In this document: piece after piece, positions 52,631 to 61,100 of the stretch | Layout: each line of letters opens with the position of its first letter | Position numbering within the stretch: position 1 is the first letter of the stretch | Source of the DNA: JAVJSD01 sp040219575 | Lineage (GTDB): Bacteria > Planctomycetota > Planctomycetia > Pirellulales > Pirellulaceae | Direction: 5' to 3' | Length of the DNA stretch: 64,000 nt | Assembly: GCA_040219575.1 (NCBI GenBank) | Contig: JAVJSD010000011.1 | Location: forward strand, 123,874 to 187,873 | Notes under the pieces: model-generated | The model's database searches: none | Told to the model about the DNA's origin: nothing | Seen by the model: the letters and a program-made list of their open reading frames with translations, nothing else | Program-made: the position numbers and the translations under genes

Positions 52631-53542
52631 TCAGGCGGCTTCGCGGTGGTGTTCGACGGCCGGCGGGTTGACCGCCACGATGGTGATGCCGTGTCGGCGG
52701 GCCATGGCCTCCACCTGCGGCTGGTCGAGAAGAATCGTGCGCTCCGCCTCGACGGCCAGCACTCGAGCGCCCGCCTCGATCATCGTCTCGAGCGTCTGCG
52801 TGCCGAAGGTGGGGACGTCGAAACGCATGTCCTGCTGCGGCTTGGCGACCTTGACGATGGTAAAGCCGCCCGCCGGGCAGAGTTGGCCCGCGCGGCGGAT
52901 GCACTCGTCGGTGCCCTCGACGGCCTCGACGGCCAGCACGGCCCGGCCTTTGACGACCACCGTCTGGCCGATGTCGAGCCGGCCGATCTCCTTGGCCAGC
53001 TTCCAGCCGAAGTCGACGTCGCGTCGCTGCGCATCGGTCAGTCGGCCGGCGAGCGTTCCCTCTTGCACCAGCAGCTGCGGCGCGAAGTCGGTCGCCGGGG
53101 CGAAGGTGATGCCGTCTTCCGCGTAGGCTTGCACCACCGTCCCCAGAATCACGTCGTCGCTGCGGTCCTTGGTGCGGGTGATGAAGTGCGGATAGAACGT
53201 CCGCAGGCAACGCCAGTCGGGCAAGTGCTTCATCCAGTACAGGGGGCGGAACATGATCACCTTGTGCAGTTTGCCCGCCATCGTGGCGCGGGTCACGCCG
53301 TGGCGACGGAAGTAGCGAATCTGGGCGCCCAGCCGGGCGATGCCGACCTCGGCGTAGTCGTCGCACAACTCGGCGAGTTGCGGATCGGCGTGATCCTTGA
53401 TGCCCAGGCAGTAAACGCGATAGCCCTGTTGCTTGAGCGTCTCGGCGACGATCAGCGGAAAACGGCCCCAACCGGCCAACAGGCCGATCTTCGGCGAGAA
53501 GTCGAGCGGGAAGGGGGGATGGCCGGCTGGGTTGTCGCTCAT
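52631..53542 (-). CDS. lpxI: UDP-2,3-diacylglucosamine pyrophosphatase LpxI
   Basis: Lipid A pathway enzyme converting UDP-2,3-diacyl-GlcN to lipid X. KIGLLAGWGRFPLIVAETLKQQGY opens the DUF1009/LpxI domain. AGKLHKVIMFRP and DVDFGWKLAKEIGRLDIGQTVVVKGRAVLAVEAVEGTDECI, with the conserved acidic residue of GTDE, follow, and VPTFGTQTLETMIEAGA closes it. The length of 303 fits LpxI. lpxD is the next gene on the same strand upstream. Confidence 0.9.
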   Translation of the reverse strand: MSDNPAGHPPFPLDFSPKIGLLAGWGRFPLIVAETLKQQGYRVYCLGIKDHADPQLAELCDDYAEVGIARLGAQIRYFRRHGVTRATMAGKLHKVIMFRPLYWMKHLPDWRCLRTFYPHFITRTKDRSDDVILGTVVQAYAEDGITFAPATDFAPQLLVQEGTLAGRLTDAQRRDVDFGWKLAKEIGRLDIGQTVVVKGRAVLAVEAVEGTDECIRRAGQLCPAGGFTIVKVAKPQQDMRFDVPTFGTQTLETMIEAGARVLAVEAERTILLDQPQVEAMARRHGITIVAVNPPAVEHHREAA

Positions 53543-53697
53543 GACGGGCTAGCGTTTGAAGCGGCGTTCAACGGGGCGGCAGGGATGGCTTGCTGTCATG
53601 GACAGTCCGACCTCTTGAACCGGAGTTTCGACAAAGTTGTCGTGTCGGTTGCATGATGCGTTGCTTGCTGGATGGCTCTCGCCGCTCCCAAACACTG

Positions 53698-53821
53698 GTG
53701 GACAAGCCACCAGTGCCACCCACCTTCGCGTGGACGAGCCACCAGCGCCACCCACGTTCGCGTGGACGAGCCACCAGCGCCACCCGCCTTCGCGTGGACG
53801 AGCCACCGGCGCCACCCGCCG
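53698..53821. repeat. 32-bp tandem repeat, nearly four units
   Basis: Units GTGGACGAGCCACCAGCGCC + ACCCACGTTCGC, varying at a few positions. It lies between lpxI and lpxD in no supported gene. Confidence 0.9.
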
Positions 53822-53834
53822 TTGACCATTCTTC

Positions 53835-53896
53835 GTAGCGGATTCGCCAGGATTCCGATGAACGTGAACTCTCGGAAGTCTGTCGACTTCCGCTAC
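53835..53896. repeat. Dispersed palindromic element, copy 1 (62 bp)
   Basis: Outer arms GTAGCGGA / TCCGCTAC enclose sub-palindromes GGATTCGCCAGGATTCC and GGAAGTCTGTCGACTTCC. Same build as the elements at 55157 and 62558. Confidence 0.88.
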
Positions 53897-53915
53897 CACT
53901 GCGGCGGTGGCGTCG

Positions 53916-54971
53916 TCACGCGGCCTCTTGTTTCGCCGGGACTTCGCGCTCGGCCAGCAATTGGTCGACCTGTTTGCGCAAATCGCGGAGTTGTTTTCGC
54001 ATCTCGGGCAGCTTGGCGAGGGCGGCCTGCATGACCATCTGATCGCGGACGGGCGTGGCGGGGATGCCCAGCATCGTCGTGGCGGCGGGAATGTCGTGCA
54101 TCACGCCGGCCTTGGCGCCCAGGATGGCCTTGTCGCCGATGTCGATGTGATCGCCGATGCCGACTTGCCCGGCCATCACCACGTAGTCGCCGGTGGTGCA
54201 ACTGCCGGCGATGCCGACCTGCGAACAGAGCAGGTTGTGGCGGCCGATGCGGCAGTTGTGCCCGATCATCACCTGATCGTCGATCTTGGTGCCTTCGCCG
54301 ACGGTGGTGGGGCCGTAGGTGCCGCGGTCGATGGTGCAGTCGGCGCCGATCTCGACGTCGTCGCCCACTTCGACATTCCCCATCTGGGCCGACAAGCGAT
54401 GCCGCCCATCGACGAAGTCGTAGCCGAAGCCATAAGCGCCGAGCACCGTGCCTGCGTGCAGGATCACGCGGTCGCCGATGACGGTGTTTTCGTACAGCAC
54501 CACGTGCGGAAAGATGAGGACGTCGCGGCCGATGCGGCAGCCGTCCATCAACACCACACCGGGATGAATCACCGAGCCCGCGCCGATTTCGACGTCGTCG
54601 CCGATGACGGCCGTGGGATGGATATCGACGCCCTCGCCGATCACCGCCGTGGGGCTGACGTGCGCGGCGGGGCTGACGCCGATCCTGCGACGCTCGCGGC
54701 GGGGTCGAAACCTGGCCACGATGCGGGCGAAGCTGCCGTGGACGTTCTCCACGGTGATGAAGGGCATGCCCTCGGGCTCGAATCCGCGGGGAACCACCAC
54801 GGCCGAAGCCTGGCACGCCGCCAACGCCGGCATCAGCTTCGGTTTGTCCGCCAGGGTGATGAAGCCGGCGCGGGCGTCGCGAATGGTGGAAGCATCCTCG
54901 ATCAACAACTCGCCGTCGCCGGTCAGCCTCCCTCCGACCAGAACCGCAAGTTCACGCAGGGTGTGGGCCAT
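53916..54971 (-). CDS. lpxD: UDP-3-O-acylglucosamine N-acyltransferase LpxD
   Basis: Left-handed beta-helix acyltransferase of lipid A synthesis. N-terminal uridine-binding domain (MAHTLRELAVLVGGRLTGDG), then many hexapeptide repeats (AVIGEGVDIHPTAVIGDDVEIGAG). The catalytic His region is KIDDQVMIGHNCRIG. A C-terminal helix (MRKQLRDLRKQVDQLL) follows. 351 residues is the expected length. The ATG at 54971 is correct; the upstream open frame is not coding. Confidence 0.93.
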   Translation of the reverse strand: MAHTLRELAVLVGGRLTGDGELLIEDASTIRDARAGFITLADKPKLMPALAACQASAVVVPRGFEPEGMPFITVENVHGSFARIVARFRPRRERRRIGVSPAAHVSPTAVIGEGVDIHPTAVIGDDVEIGAGSVIHPGVVLMDGCRIGRDVLIFPHVVLYENTVIGDRVILHAGTVLGAYGFGYDFVDGRHRLSAQMGNVEVGDDVEIGADCTIDRGTYGPTTVGEGTKIDDQVMIGHNCRIGRHNLLCSQVGIAGSCTTGDYVVMAGQVGIGDHIDIGDKAILGAKAGVMHDIPAATTMLGIPATPVRDQMVMQAALAKLPEMRKQLRDLRKQVDQLLAEREVPAKQEAA

Positions 54972-55156
54972 ATGGGGAAATCCTTTCCCGCCTGTGGCCC
55001 GTCGCATGACGGACGGGCATGGATAGACACCTGGGTCGCGCCCGCGGCAAGGGCCTCGTACGGTGATTCGAGCGCGGGAAGCATCGTAAACGATGGGCCC
55101 TGTCGCAAACAAGACGAATCGCCGCACCCCGGCTGAAAAAGAGGGCCGAAGCGCCG

Positions 55157-55220
55157 GTAGCGGAAGTCGCCAGACTTCCGAATTCCCGTGAGGCCTCGGA
55201 CCTCCGGTGAGTTCCGCTAC
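55157..55220. repeat. Dispersed palindromic element, copy 2 (64 bp)
   Basis: GTAGCGGAAGTCGCCAGACT ... GAGTTCCGCTAC, same outer arms as copies 1 and 3. Found just past the 3' end of the thioredoxin gene. Confidence 0.88.
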
Positions 55221-55248
55221 GCAAGAGGGCGATGTCGCGGCGAGACTG

Positions 55249-55689
55249 CTAGCGTTCCAGCTTCGCCGTCCGCTGGGCGGCCGCCCGCAGCCATTGCAGA
55301 AACTTGTCCGGCGCCACGTACCCTTCGACAACATCGACGATCTGCCCGTCGCTGTCGATCAGCACCGTGGTCGGATAGGCCTGGATGCCCATTTTCTTGG
55401 TCAGTTCCGGGCGCTTGGAGGCGTGCAGCGCGGCCGGCACGTAGTCGTCGCCGATGACCTTCACCACGCCGGGATTCGCGTAGCTTTCGCGCTCCATCTT
55501 CTCGCAGTAGAAGCAGCGGTCGCTCTTGACGAACAGCAACAACAGCCGACGGTCTTCCTTCGTGCTGCGCCACGCCGCGTCGATGTCGGTCTGCCAGGCG
55601 ACCTGCGGACTTTCCGCCCGGGCCGACTGCGTGAAACCACCTACGGCGCAGACGACCGCCAGAACCAGCGAGAGAGTTCTTGCCCGCAT
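55249..55689 (-). CDS. Exported thioredoxin-fold protein (146 aa)
   Basis: Signal peptide MRARTLSLVLAVVCAVGGFTQSARA, then AWRSTKEDRRLLLLFVKSDRCFYCEKM with a CxxC motif and the cis-Pro loop MGIQAYPTTVLIDSDG. Matches the small thioredoxin_7/DsbD-gamma-like group. The GGAGG site lies 9 bases before ATG 55689. Confidence 0.85.
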   Translation of the reverse strand: MRARTLSLVLAVVCAVGGFTQSARAESPQVAWQTDIDAAWRSTKEDRRLLLLFVKSDRCFYCEKMERESYANPGVVKVIGDDYVPAALHASKRPELTKKMGIQAYPTTVLIDSDGQIVDVVEGYVAPDKFLQWLRAAAQRTAKLER

Positions 55690-55867
55690 TGTCAACATTC
55701 CTCCGGGGGACGACGAGTAGGTCAACGTATCTATCGTCCGCGGGGGTGGAGAATCGAGCAGGTTCTTGCCGCGCTTGTGGGAATTCGAGACGACCGCGGG
55801 CCGCGCAGCGCAACGGCGCGGCTCGTGTCGAGAACCGAAAGACCGACGACTGGGCAAAGCTTGCCGG

Positions 55868-56638
55868 TTACGGCGCGTCGGGGCGAATGGTCCACGCCGC
55901 CAGGTCGAGCACCGGCGTCAGCTCCAGGCTGTCGATGCGGGCGGCGATCTCGATGTCGCGCTCCTGCCCCAGCTCGAGCATATTCCGCCCTCCGCAGCTG
56001 CGGCGCAACACTTCCGCCAGCGGCTCGCCCCCCTGCATGCTCTGGACCGCCGTCCGCCAGACGTCGCCGGCAAGGTCCGCCTGATCGTTCACGTCGAGCT
56101 GAAGCGGAAACTGCCGCGACAGCTCGTCGACCAGCGCCCCCGCCAGCAGCACGTCTTCCCGCGTCACCTCGCCCCGCGTTCCCGCGCAGAGCAGGTCGAT
56201 GCCCACCTCGCGCGACTCCGCCGCCGCGCGGGAAAGCTCGTGGCACACCGCCGAGAAATTCACCAGGGCGCCCAGCAACACCCGACGGGCGCCGCGGCAG
56301 GCCATCATCGCCCGCGTTCCGTTGGTGGTGGTGAACACGATCGTCTTGCCCGCCACCCGCGATCGCGTGTACTCCTCGGGCGAGTTGCCGAGGTCGAAGC
56401 CGGCGATCTTCACGCCGTCGCGTTCGCCGCCCAACAGCACTTCGCCCTCCTGCCGCGCCGCCGCCTCGCGGGCCTCGTCCACCTCCAGGCAGGGAATCAC
56501 CTGCAGCGCGCCATGGGCCAGCGCCGTCGTGATGGTGGTGGTCGCCCGCAGCACGTCGATGACCACCACCACGCGGTCCGTCAGTTCCTCCGGCGAAGTG
56601 AGCGCGGGCAACAGGTGAACGCGGAGCGAAATCGTCAT
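55868..56638 (-). CDS. comB: 2-phosphosulfolactate phosphatase (ComB family)
   Basis: RVVVVIDVLRATTTITTALAHGA is the conserved DVLRATTT stretch. FDLGNSPEEYTR and VFTTTNGTRAM complete the ComB active-site loops. ComB hydrolyses phosphosulfolactate in coenzyme M-type or sulfolactate pathways; in bacteria the role is often unproven. The ATG at 56638 is chosen; the rest of the upstream frame is a shadow. It is the last gene on this strand after the acyltransferase, 181 bases away with a palindromic element between. Confidence 0.86.
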   Translation of the reverse strand: MTISLRVHLLPALTSPEELTDRVVVVIDVLRATTTITTALAHGALQVIPCLEVDEAREAAARQEGEVLLGGERDGVKIAGFDLGNSPEEYTRSRVAGKTIVFTTTNGTRAMMACRGARRVLLGALVNFSAVCHELSRAAAESREVGIDLLCAGTRGEVTREDVLLAGALVDELSRQFPLQLDVNDQADLAGDVWRTAVQSMQGGEPLAEVLRRSCGGRNMLELGQERDIEIAARIDSLELTPVLDLAAWTIRPDAP

Positions 56639-56719
56639 GGGCGACAGGCTGCTGGAATGGAGAGTGAACGACTCCACTCTAGTCGCCGCACGGAGGGACC
56701 GACAGGGCCGGGCGGACTC

Positions 56720-56773
56720 CCTTGCTGGCGCTACGGGCTCGGCGCCTGCCACGAGCCCGCGGCGCCAGCAAGG
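56720..56773. repeat. 54-bp palindromic element
   Basis: CCTTGCTGGCGCTACGGGCT / CGAGCCCGCGGCGCCAGCAA form long arms with few mismatches around a short loop. Located between comB and the acyltransferase gene. Confidence 0.85.
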
Positions 56774-56819
56774 AAGTGGGGCAGGCGTCTTGCCCGCCGC
56801 GGCAGCCTGGCAGGCCGCC

Positions 56820-57953
56820 CTACTCATGCTTTTCCAGCAGCCAGTCTTCGAGCACCACGTGCGAAAGCGACGGCGCTCGCAGCAGCGCCGAGCGGGCGGG
56901 GAGCAAGCGTTTGATCCAGGGACGTGTGACCATGCCCGAAACCGCCCGCAGGCCGAGACTGGCCTTAAGTTGGGACTCGACGTTTTCGGTGAGACGGCGG
57001 AAGGTGGCGGGCAGGATGTTGGGCGCGGGGCCGACGTGGATCACGGTTTCCACGCCCTGGCTGAGCGTGGCGTAGACGGCGTCCCACAGACGCTGCGGAT
57101 GGTCGATCCACCGGCCCAGCGTCGCGCGGCAGTCGAGCGGGTTGTAGTCGGCCTGCCCGGTGACCAGTGAGAACACCGGCGGCTTCGGCGGTTCGTTCGC
57201 CACGGCCATCGTGTGCATCAACTGCGAGGCGCGGTTGGGGATGTTGTGCCGCCAGGTGATGGGCGTGTGCAGCGGCGGCCAGCGGCCGTCGTTCTTGCGC
57301 AGGTAGACGCGTTCCTTGACGACGTCGTTGATCCGCACCGCGAAACGATCGAGCGTGTCGCCCTGCCCCAGCAGCAGCGCCGAGTTGGGCGAGAGGATCG
57401 TCGACATGCCGATCACGCCGCGTCCCTCTTCGTTGATCGCCAGGCACTGCCGCCGCACTTGGTCCAGCGGCAGTTCGCCCTTGCGGGTGAACAGCACGCC
57501 CAGCGTCACGTCGGCCGCGAGCTCGACGCAGTCGTCGGCCAGCGACAAGGGAATCCGCAACGCCGCCTCCATCTCGACCATGCCGCCGGCGATCAGCGCC
57601 GAGATTTCGCCCAGACTATAGCCGTAGGCCAACTTGGCCTGGACGTAGTCGACGTCGAAGCATTCCCGCAAGATCGCCAGTTGCGCCAGTTCCACCGCCA
57701 CGACCAGCGCGATCGCCTCGTCGTAGGTGTCGAGCGACGTCTCCTCCATCCGCCGTACGCGGTCGATGAGGTCGACCTTGCGACCGCTGACCTCGCGGCA
57801 CACCCACGAGGCCCGGGCCAGGAAGTCCTCCAGAATCGGCGCGTAGGCGGGCGCCGACAGCAACTCCGGAGTGCGTCCCAGATTCGTCAGGTTGTAGCCG
57901 CGAAAGGCCAAGGCCGCCGCCGGCATTTTGTTTTTCAGCTGGGAAGCTTCCAT
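56820..57953 (-). CDS. FabD/malonyltransferase-like acyltransferase (377 aa)
   Basis: ALAFRGYNLTNLGRTPELL opening, nucleophile elbow AYGYSLGEISALIAGG (family motif GHSxG; here Tyr replaces His), and PPLHTPITWRHNIPNR with a candidate second-site His. GRWIDHPQRLWDAVYATLSQGVETVIHVGPAPN is the usual C-terminal end of acyltransferase domains. Not part of a multidomain polyketide synthase here. It may act with a fatty acid or secondary lipid pathway elsewhere. GGAGAA before the ATG. Confidence 0.72.
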   Translation of the reverse strand: MEASQLKNKMPAAALAFRGYNLTNLGRTPELLSAPAYAPILEDFLARASWVCREVSGRKVDLIDRVRRMEETSLDTYDEAIALVVAVELAQLAILRECFDVDYVQAKLAYGYSLGEISALIAGGMVEMEAALRIPLSLADDCVELAADVTLGVLFTRKGELPLDQVRRQCLAINEEGRGVIGMSTILSPNSALLLGQGDTLDRFAVRINDVVKERVYLRKNDGRWPPLHTPITWRHNIPNRASQLMHTMAVANEPPKPPVFSLVTGQADYNPLDCRATLGRWIDHPQRLWDAVYATLSQGVETVIHVGPAPNILPATFRRLTENVESQLKASLGLRAVSGMVTRPWIKRLLPARSALLRAPSLSHVVLEDWLLEKHE

Positions 57954-57992
57954 GCGTGGTTGTTCTCCGGTACAGGTTCAGTGCGACACCAC

Positions 57993-58082
57993 TAGCCCGA
58001 ACGCGTAAGCGAGGGGACGCGTCGCATCGCGTCGCAGCGTGCCAAGCCTTCGAATGTCGCCCTCGCTTACGAATGCGGGCTA
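57993..58082. repeat. 90-bp palindromic intergenic element
   Basis: TAGCCCGAACGCGTAAGCGA ... TCGCTTACGAATGCGGGCTA. Bases 58140 to 58165 contain a further short palindrome (CCGACGCTGGCAGCGTCGG). No gene lies between 57954 and 58184. Confidence 0.85.
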
Positions 58083-58184
58083 ATATTGAGCCGGCATGTG
58101 AATTCTACGCCGCGGTACGGACTGCGGCCCATCGGTATTTGCGCCGACGCTGGCAGCGTCGGCTACGGGCTTCGCGCGTCCTTA

Positions 58185-61100
58185 CTACGGCGTCGGCGGT
58201 TTGAAGAGGGCGTCGAGTTTTTGTCGCAGTTTCTCGAGCCGCTCTCGGCGCGGGATGGGGAGTTGCGGATTGGCGAGGTTCTTTTCGACGTAGGCCCGAG
58301 CAGTGCGGCCCTCGGGATCGATGGCCCGCAGCGCGGCGACGGCCTGATCCGCCGACTCGGCGTCGTCGAGCCACTCGACGATGGCGGGAACCGCCGGATC
58401 CGCCCCCTCGGGCCTGATCGCGAGCAGGCGCAGCACCGCGTTCCGATCGTCCGGGGAAAGTTCTTCACCGGCCTGCAGCAGTCCGCCGAGCTCGGCGACG
58501 CCGTCGGTCCCTTTCTCCCGCAGTTCGACCAGCAACCGGTAGCGCGCCAGCGCGTTGTCGTCGTCGTTGAACGCGGCCAGCAACGGCGGAACCTCACGGT
58601 GGGGCCCGTAGCGGCCATGTTTCAGCGCACGACTCAGGGCGCTGCAGAGTCGCGTGTCGTGATCGTCGTTGGCCAGCATCCAACGCTTCGCGAGCGCCTC
58701 GGTCAACGCCGCCGTGGGGTAGTCGACGGTCGTCGCCAGCGCCGCCAACCAGGCCGCTTCAAGTGAATCTTCGGCCTTCATCACGCGCTCGGCGAGTTGT
58801 TGCTGCGCCTCGGTGTTGTCGTCGCGCTGCAGTTGATACGGCCGCGGCGCCCGATCGGCCTGTTCGACAAGCATCGTCAGCCACCGCCGCAGGTCTTCGT
58901 GCCCCTGCAGCGTATGCAGCACGACAAGCGACTCTCCGCAGGGCGCGATCATCATCCGCTGAAACGGACTGTCTCGGGTCATCAACTCCGCCATTCGGGC
59001 CAGCGAGTCGATGTCCAACTCGCAGTAGCAGGCGAGCACGTGGTCGAGGCGATGCGCGCGGGCGACCGGGTTCGCCTCCGCACGCTGCGGCGAAGTGACA
59101 ATCACCAGGCCGTGATCCTCGACCGGCACGAGCGGGAACTCGGCGTCGCCGAGAGAAACGATCGCCTCGCGGAGCGTCACGTTGCGCAGGTCGCAGTTGA
59201 CGACGGGAGGTCCGCCGGATGGCGTTTCGCCGCGCAAGGAAGGCGTGTTGCTAAACGGGCCTCCCAGAGGATAACGCTCCGGCGCAAGCATCTCGTACGA
59301 AATGCGAATCGGCAGTTGCTGTTCGCGCGAGAGTTGTTCGACCGCCTGCGGCAGCGGCACGTCGTCGCAGTGCAGCGAGACCTTGCGATCGAGCAGGGAT
59401 TGTTCCGCGCCTCTCACCTCCAAGTCTATCGCGACTCGCATGTCCGAGAGGATTGCCTGAACCGTGCGATGCGAGGCCGGAGCGCCATACACGCCGAGCA
59501 GGTTGTCGTACACGGCGACGGCGGCGCCCGGTGACGCCATGGCCACGGCCTGCAGCAATCGACGGCTGAACGAAGGCGATTCTGAAGGTTCGGTGAAGTC
59601 GGTCAGAAAGCCGGAGTCGTAGAGCGGCAACTGCTTCCCGATCGATGAGAGCGGTGGTTCTTCCAATTTCAGCGGCGGATAGCGTCGCCGCAGGTCGCCG
59701 ATCTGGTACAGCCGCAGCATCGGTTGGATGGAAGGTCCGTAGCCGGGCGCATGGGAGGCCGTGATGATCAGCGACTCGTGCCGCAGGCCGTAGGCCAATT
59801 CGTGTTCGGCGAGCAGCAATTCCAGGGCGCGGCCGAGCGTCGCGCCGTGCAGCGAGAACGTGACGACGGCGTCGAGGTCGCGCCGCATCGCGCTGAGAAT
59901 CGACTCGTCGAACCACAGCGGCATGTCGTGCTCGCGGGCGACTTGCTCCAGCACGTCGCGCAATCGCCGCCCTTGCACGTCGAGGTCGACCGGTTTCTCG
60001 AGCGTCGCCAGAAGGCGGGCTTCGGCGCTGCCGGGGGGCGCGTCGGGCGTGAGCGCGTCGATCGTCGGATCGGCCTGCATGCGGCGGATTGCCATCACTA
60101 GGCGTTCCCATTGCTGATGCTTCTCCCAAGTGGTTCCCACTACCAGCAAGTCGCCAAACTCGCCTGTTTCATGCCACTCGTCTTGTTCGACGAGTCGTTC
60201 CCCGAAGTCGCCGAGCAGCCTGGCCGCATCGACGTCGTTGTCGACCAGACCGCGGGTGGGATAAAGCCGCAGCAGCCGATTCTCCTCCGCCCGGCGGTGA
60301 TCGCTGAAGTAGACGGCGCTGTCACGCACCGAGATCCCGACGCCCGCCGGCAGAGAGCGGGCCAGCAGCGACAGCGCCGAACCGAGCCGCATCCTGGAAA
60401 ACTCGCCTTCCGTCGGGGTATCTCCGTAAACATGGTGATGGATCAGCGAATCGTATTCGACCTGCACCGGCACACCGTACTTCGCGGTGATTCGCCGCAC
60501 GGCGTTCGCCAGCGACGTTTGGCCCAACTCCAGTTCGGCCGGCTTGTCGAGTTGCTCCAGCACCCGCCGCGCCAACTGCGACGGCTCCGGCAGAACATCG
60601 ATCGGTTTGAGTGCGTCGGGCTGGTCGAGGCGGCTCTCGAGCCCCGCCAACAGCGCGGCGATTTCTCGGTCGGCCTCGCGCGACTGGGGGACGACCAACG
60701 CGTCGCCGTAGTATTCGACCGTCGAAGGGCCGCCCACGTCCGGCCAACTGTCGGGCGAGACGCTCGTGGTGATCACGTTGATCAGCGAATCGAAATCTCC
60801 GGTCGGCGTGAGTCGGCGGACGCCGTAGCATCTTGCCTGCTCATTGTCGTTGGCCTCGTCGGTCGTGGTGATGAGCACTGCGTCGTCGACAATCGTGAAC
60901 GCCATGTCTCGCGGCTTCAGCATCCACGTCAAGGCGGTCGACAGTGGGGCGTCCACGGCGGAGATCGTAAACGGCGTGTTCGCATCGACGCCCACGGCGC
61001 GAAGCTCCCCTTCGTCGAGCGTGACGGGCAAACGATGTTCTTGTTGCAGGATGCGGACGACGCGCCCCAGCGGCATCTCGTTCCAGTCGAGCGAGGTCGG

